Assembly: GCA_046155815.1 (NCBI GenBank)
Contig: JBJXFY010000048.1
Coordinates: 1 to 5,565, forward strand
Source of the DNA: JBJXFY01 sp046155815
GTDB lineage: Bacteria > Verrucomicrobiota > Verrucomicrobiia > Limisphaerales > CAIMTB01
Length of the DNA: 5,565 nt
Reading direction: 5' to 3'
In this document: positions 5,461 through 5,565 of the stretch, piece after piece
How positions within the stretch are numbered: position 1 is the first letter of the stretch
Layout of the letters: every line of letters starts with the position of its first letter
The notes under the pieces: generated by a model
What the model was told of the DNA's origin: nothing
Databases searched by the model: none
Seen by the model: only the letters and a program-made list of their open reading frames with translations
Position numbers and translations under genes: made by a program

Positions 5461-5565
5461 ATGGCCGACAACGTCACGCCGCCGCCGCCGCCCTCTCCGG
5501 GCGAGGCCGCCAAGGTCCAGCCGAAGAAGGAGACGGTCCGGATTTCCCTGCCGCCGAAGCCGACC
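5461..5565 (+). CDS. Proline-rich hypothetical protein, N-terminus only
   Basis: ATG at 5461 opens a frame that stays open to the window edge (35 codons seen). The peptide begins MADNVTPPPPPSPGEAAKV, continues with a basic stretch QPKKETVRISL (20-30), and ends in another proline-rich run, PPKPT. There is no signal peptide or membrane segment in the visible part; it looks like a disordered, charged, proline-rich leader of a cytoplasmic or membrane-anchored protein. I have the impression that such AKVQPKKETVRI-type leaders recur in Verrucomicrobiota hypothetical proteins, but cannot assign a function. Coding is supported by the well-placed promoter, the codon pattern with G or C in most third positions, and the compositional coherence of the peptide. 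There is no Shine-Dalgarno before the ATG. It is transcribed divergently from the aspartate kinase. Confidence 0.75.
   Translation, partial: MADNVTPPPPPSPGEAAKVQPKKETVRISLPPKPT

Overview
The window is high-GC (by eye well above 60 %) chromosomal DNA from what is most likely a member of the Verrucomicrobiota, possibly the Pedosphaera/Limisphaerales side. This is an inference from protein style: an exported protein with degenerate RCC1-like blades, Ig-like domains and a C-terminal domain of a kind common in that phylum, an RHS fragment with a verrucomicrobial flavour, and a proline-rich N-terminus of a type I associate with it. No rRNA or other marker gene is present to confirm it.

Layout. Four complete genes and one fragment lie on the minus strand. 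Reading from the right they are an aspartate kinase (lysC-type, 4067-5287), an exported RCC1-like/Ig-like protein (2374-3954), a multi-pass DUF418 membrane protein (828-2159) and a divergent TrpF-like phosphoribosylanthranilate isomerase homologue (155-820). Past the trpF-like stop codon is the edge of an RHS/YD-repeat reading frame (1-144) with no normal 5' end, which leaves the window. On the plus strand a proline-rich protein of unknown function starts at 5461 and leaves on the right. It is divergent from the kinase across a 173-bp intergenic region that holds a good sigma-70-like promoter and a GC-rich hairpin.

How the genes relate. The kinase makes aspartyl phosphate, the first step towards lysine, threonine, methionine and the cell-wall diaminopimelate. 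It appears to be a single-gene unit, with 112 bp separating it from the next gene. DUF418 and trpF-like are only 7 bp apart and are probably one transcript; a candidate promoter precedes DUF418. Nothing links the RCC1-like protein to its neighbours functionally. The trpF-like gene is not in a trp cluster and belongs to a divergent subfamily, so a role in tryptophan synthesis is not assured.

I see no CRISPR array, tRNA, rRNA, insertion sequence or defence system. The long plus-strand open frames opposite the minus-strand genes are GC-driven shadows. The most interesting items are the abrupt RHS edge next to trpF, the non-canonical TrpF, a possible internal start for a separate aspartokinase regulatory subunit, and a nearly leaderless transcript predicted for the plus-strand gene. 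I did not find convincing evidence of an undescribed multi-gene system.
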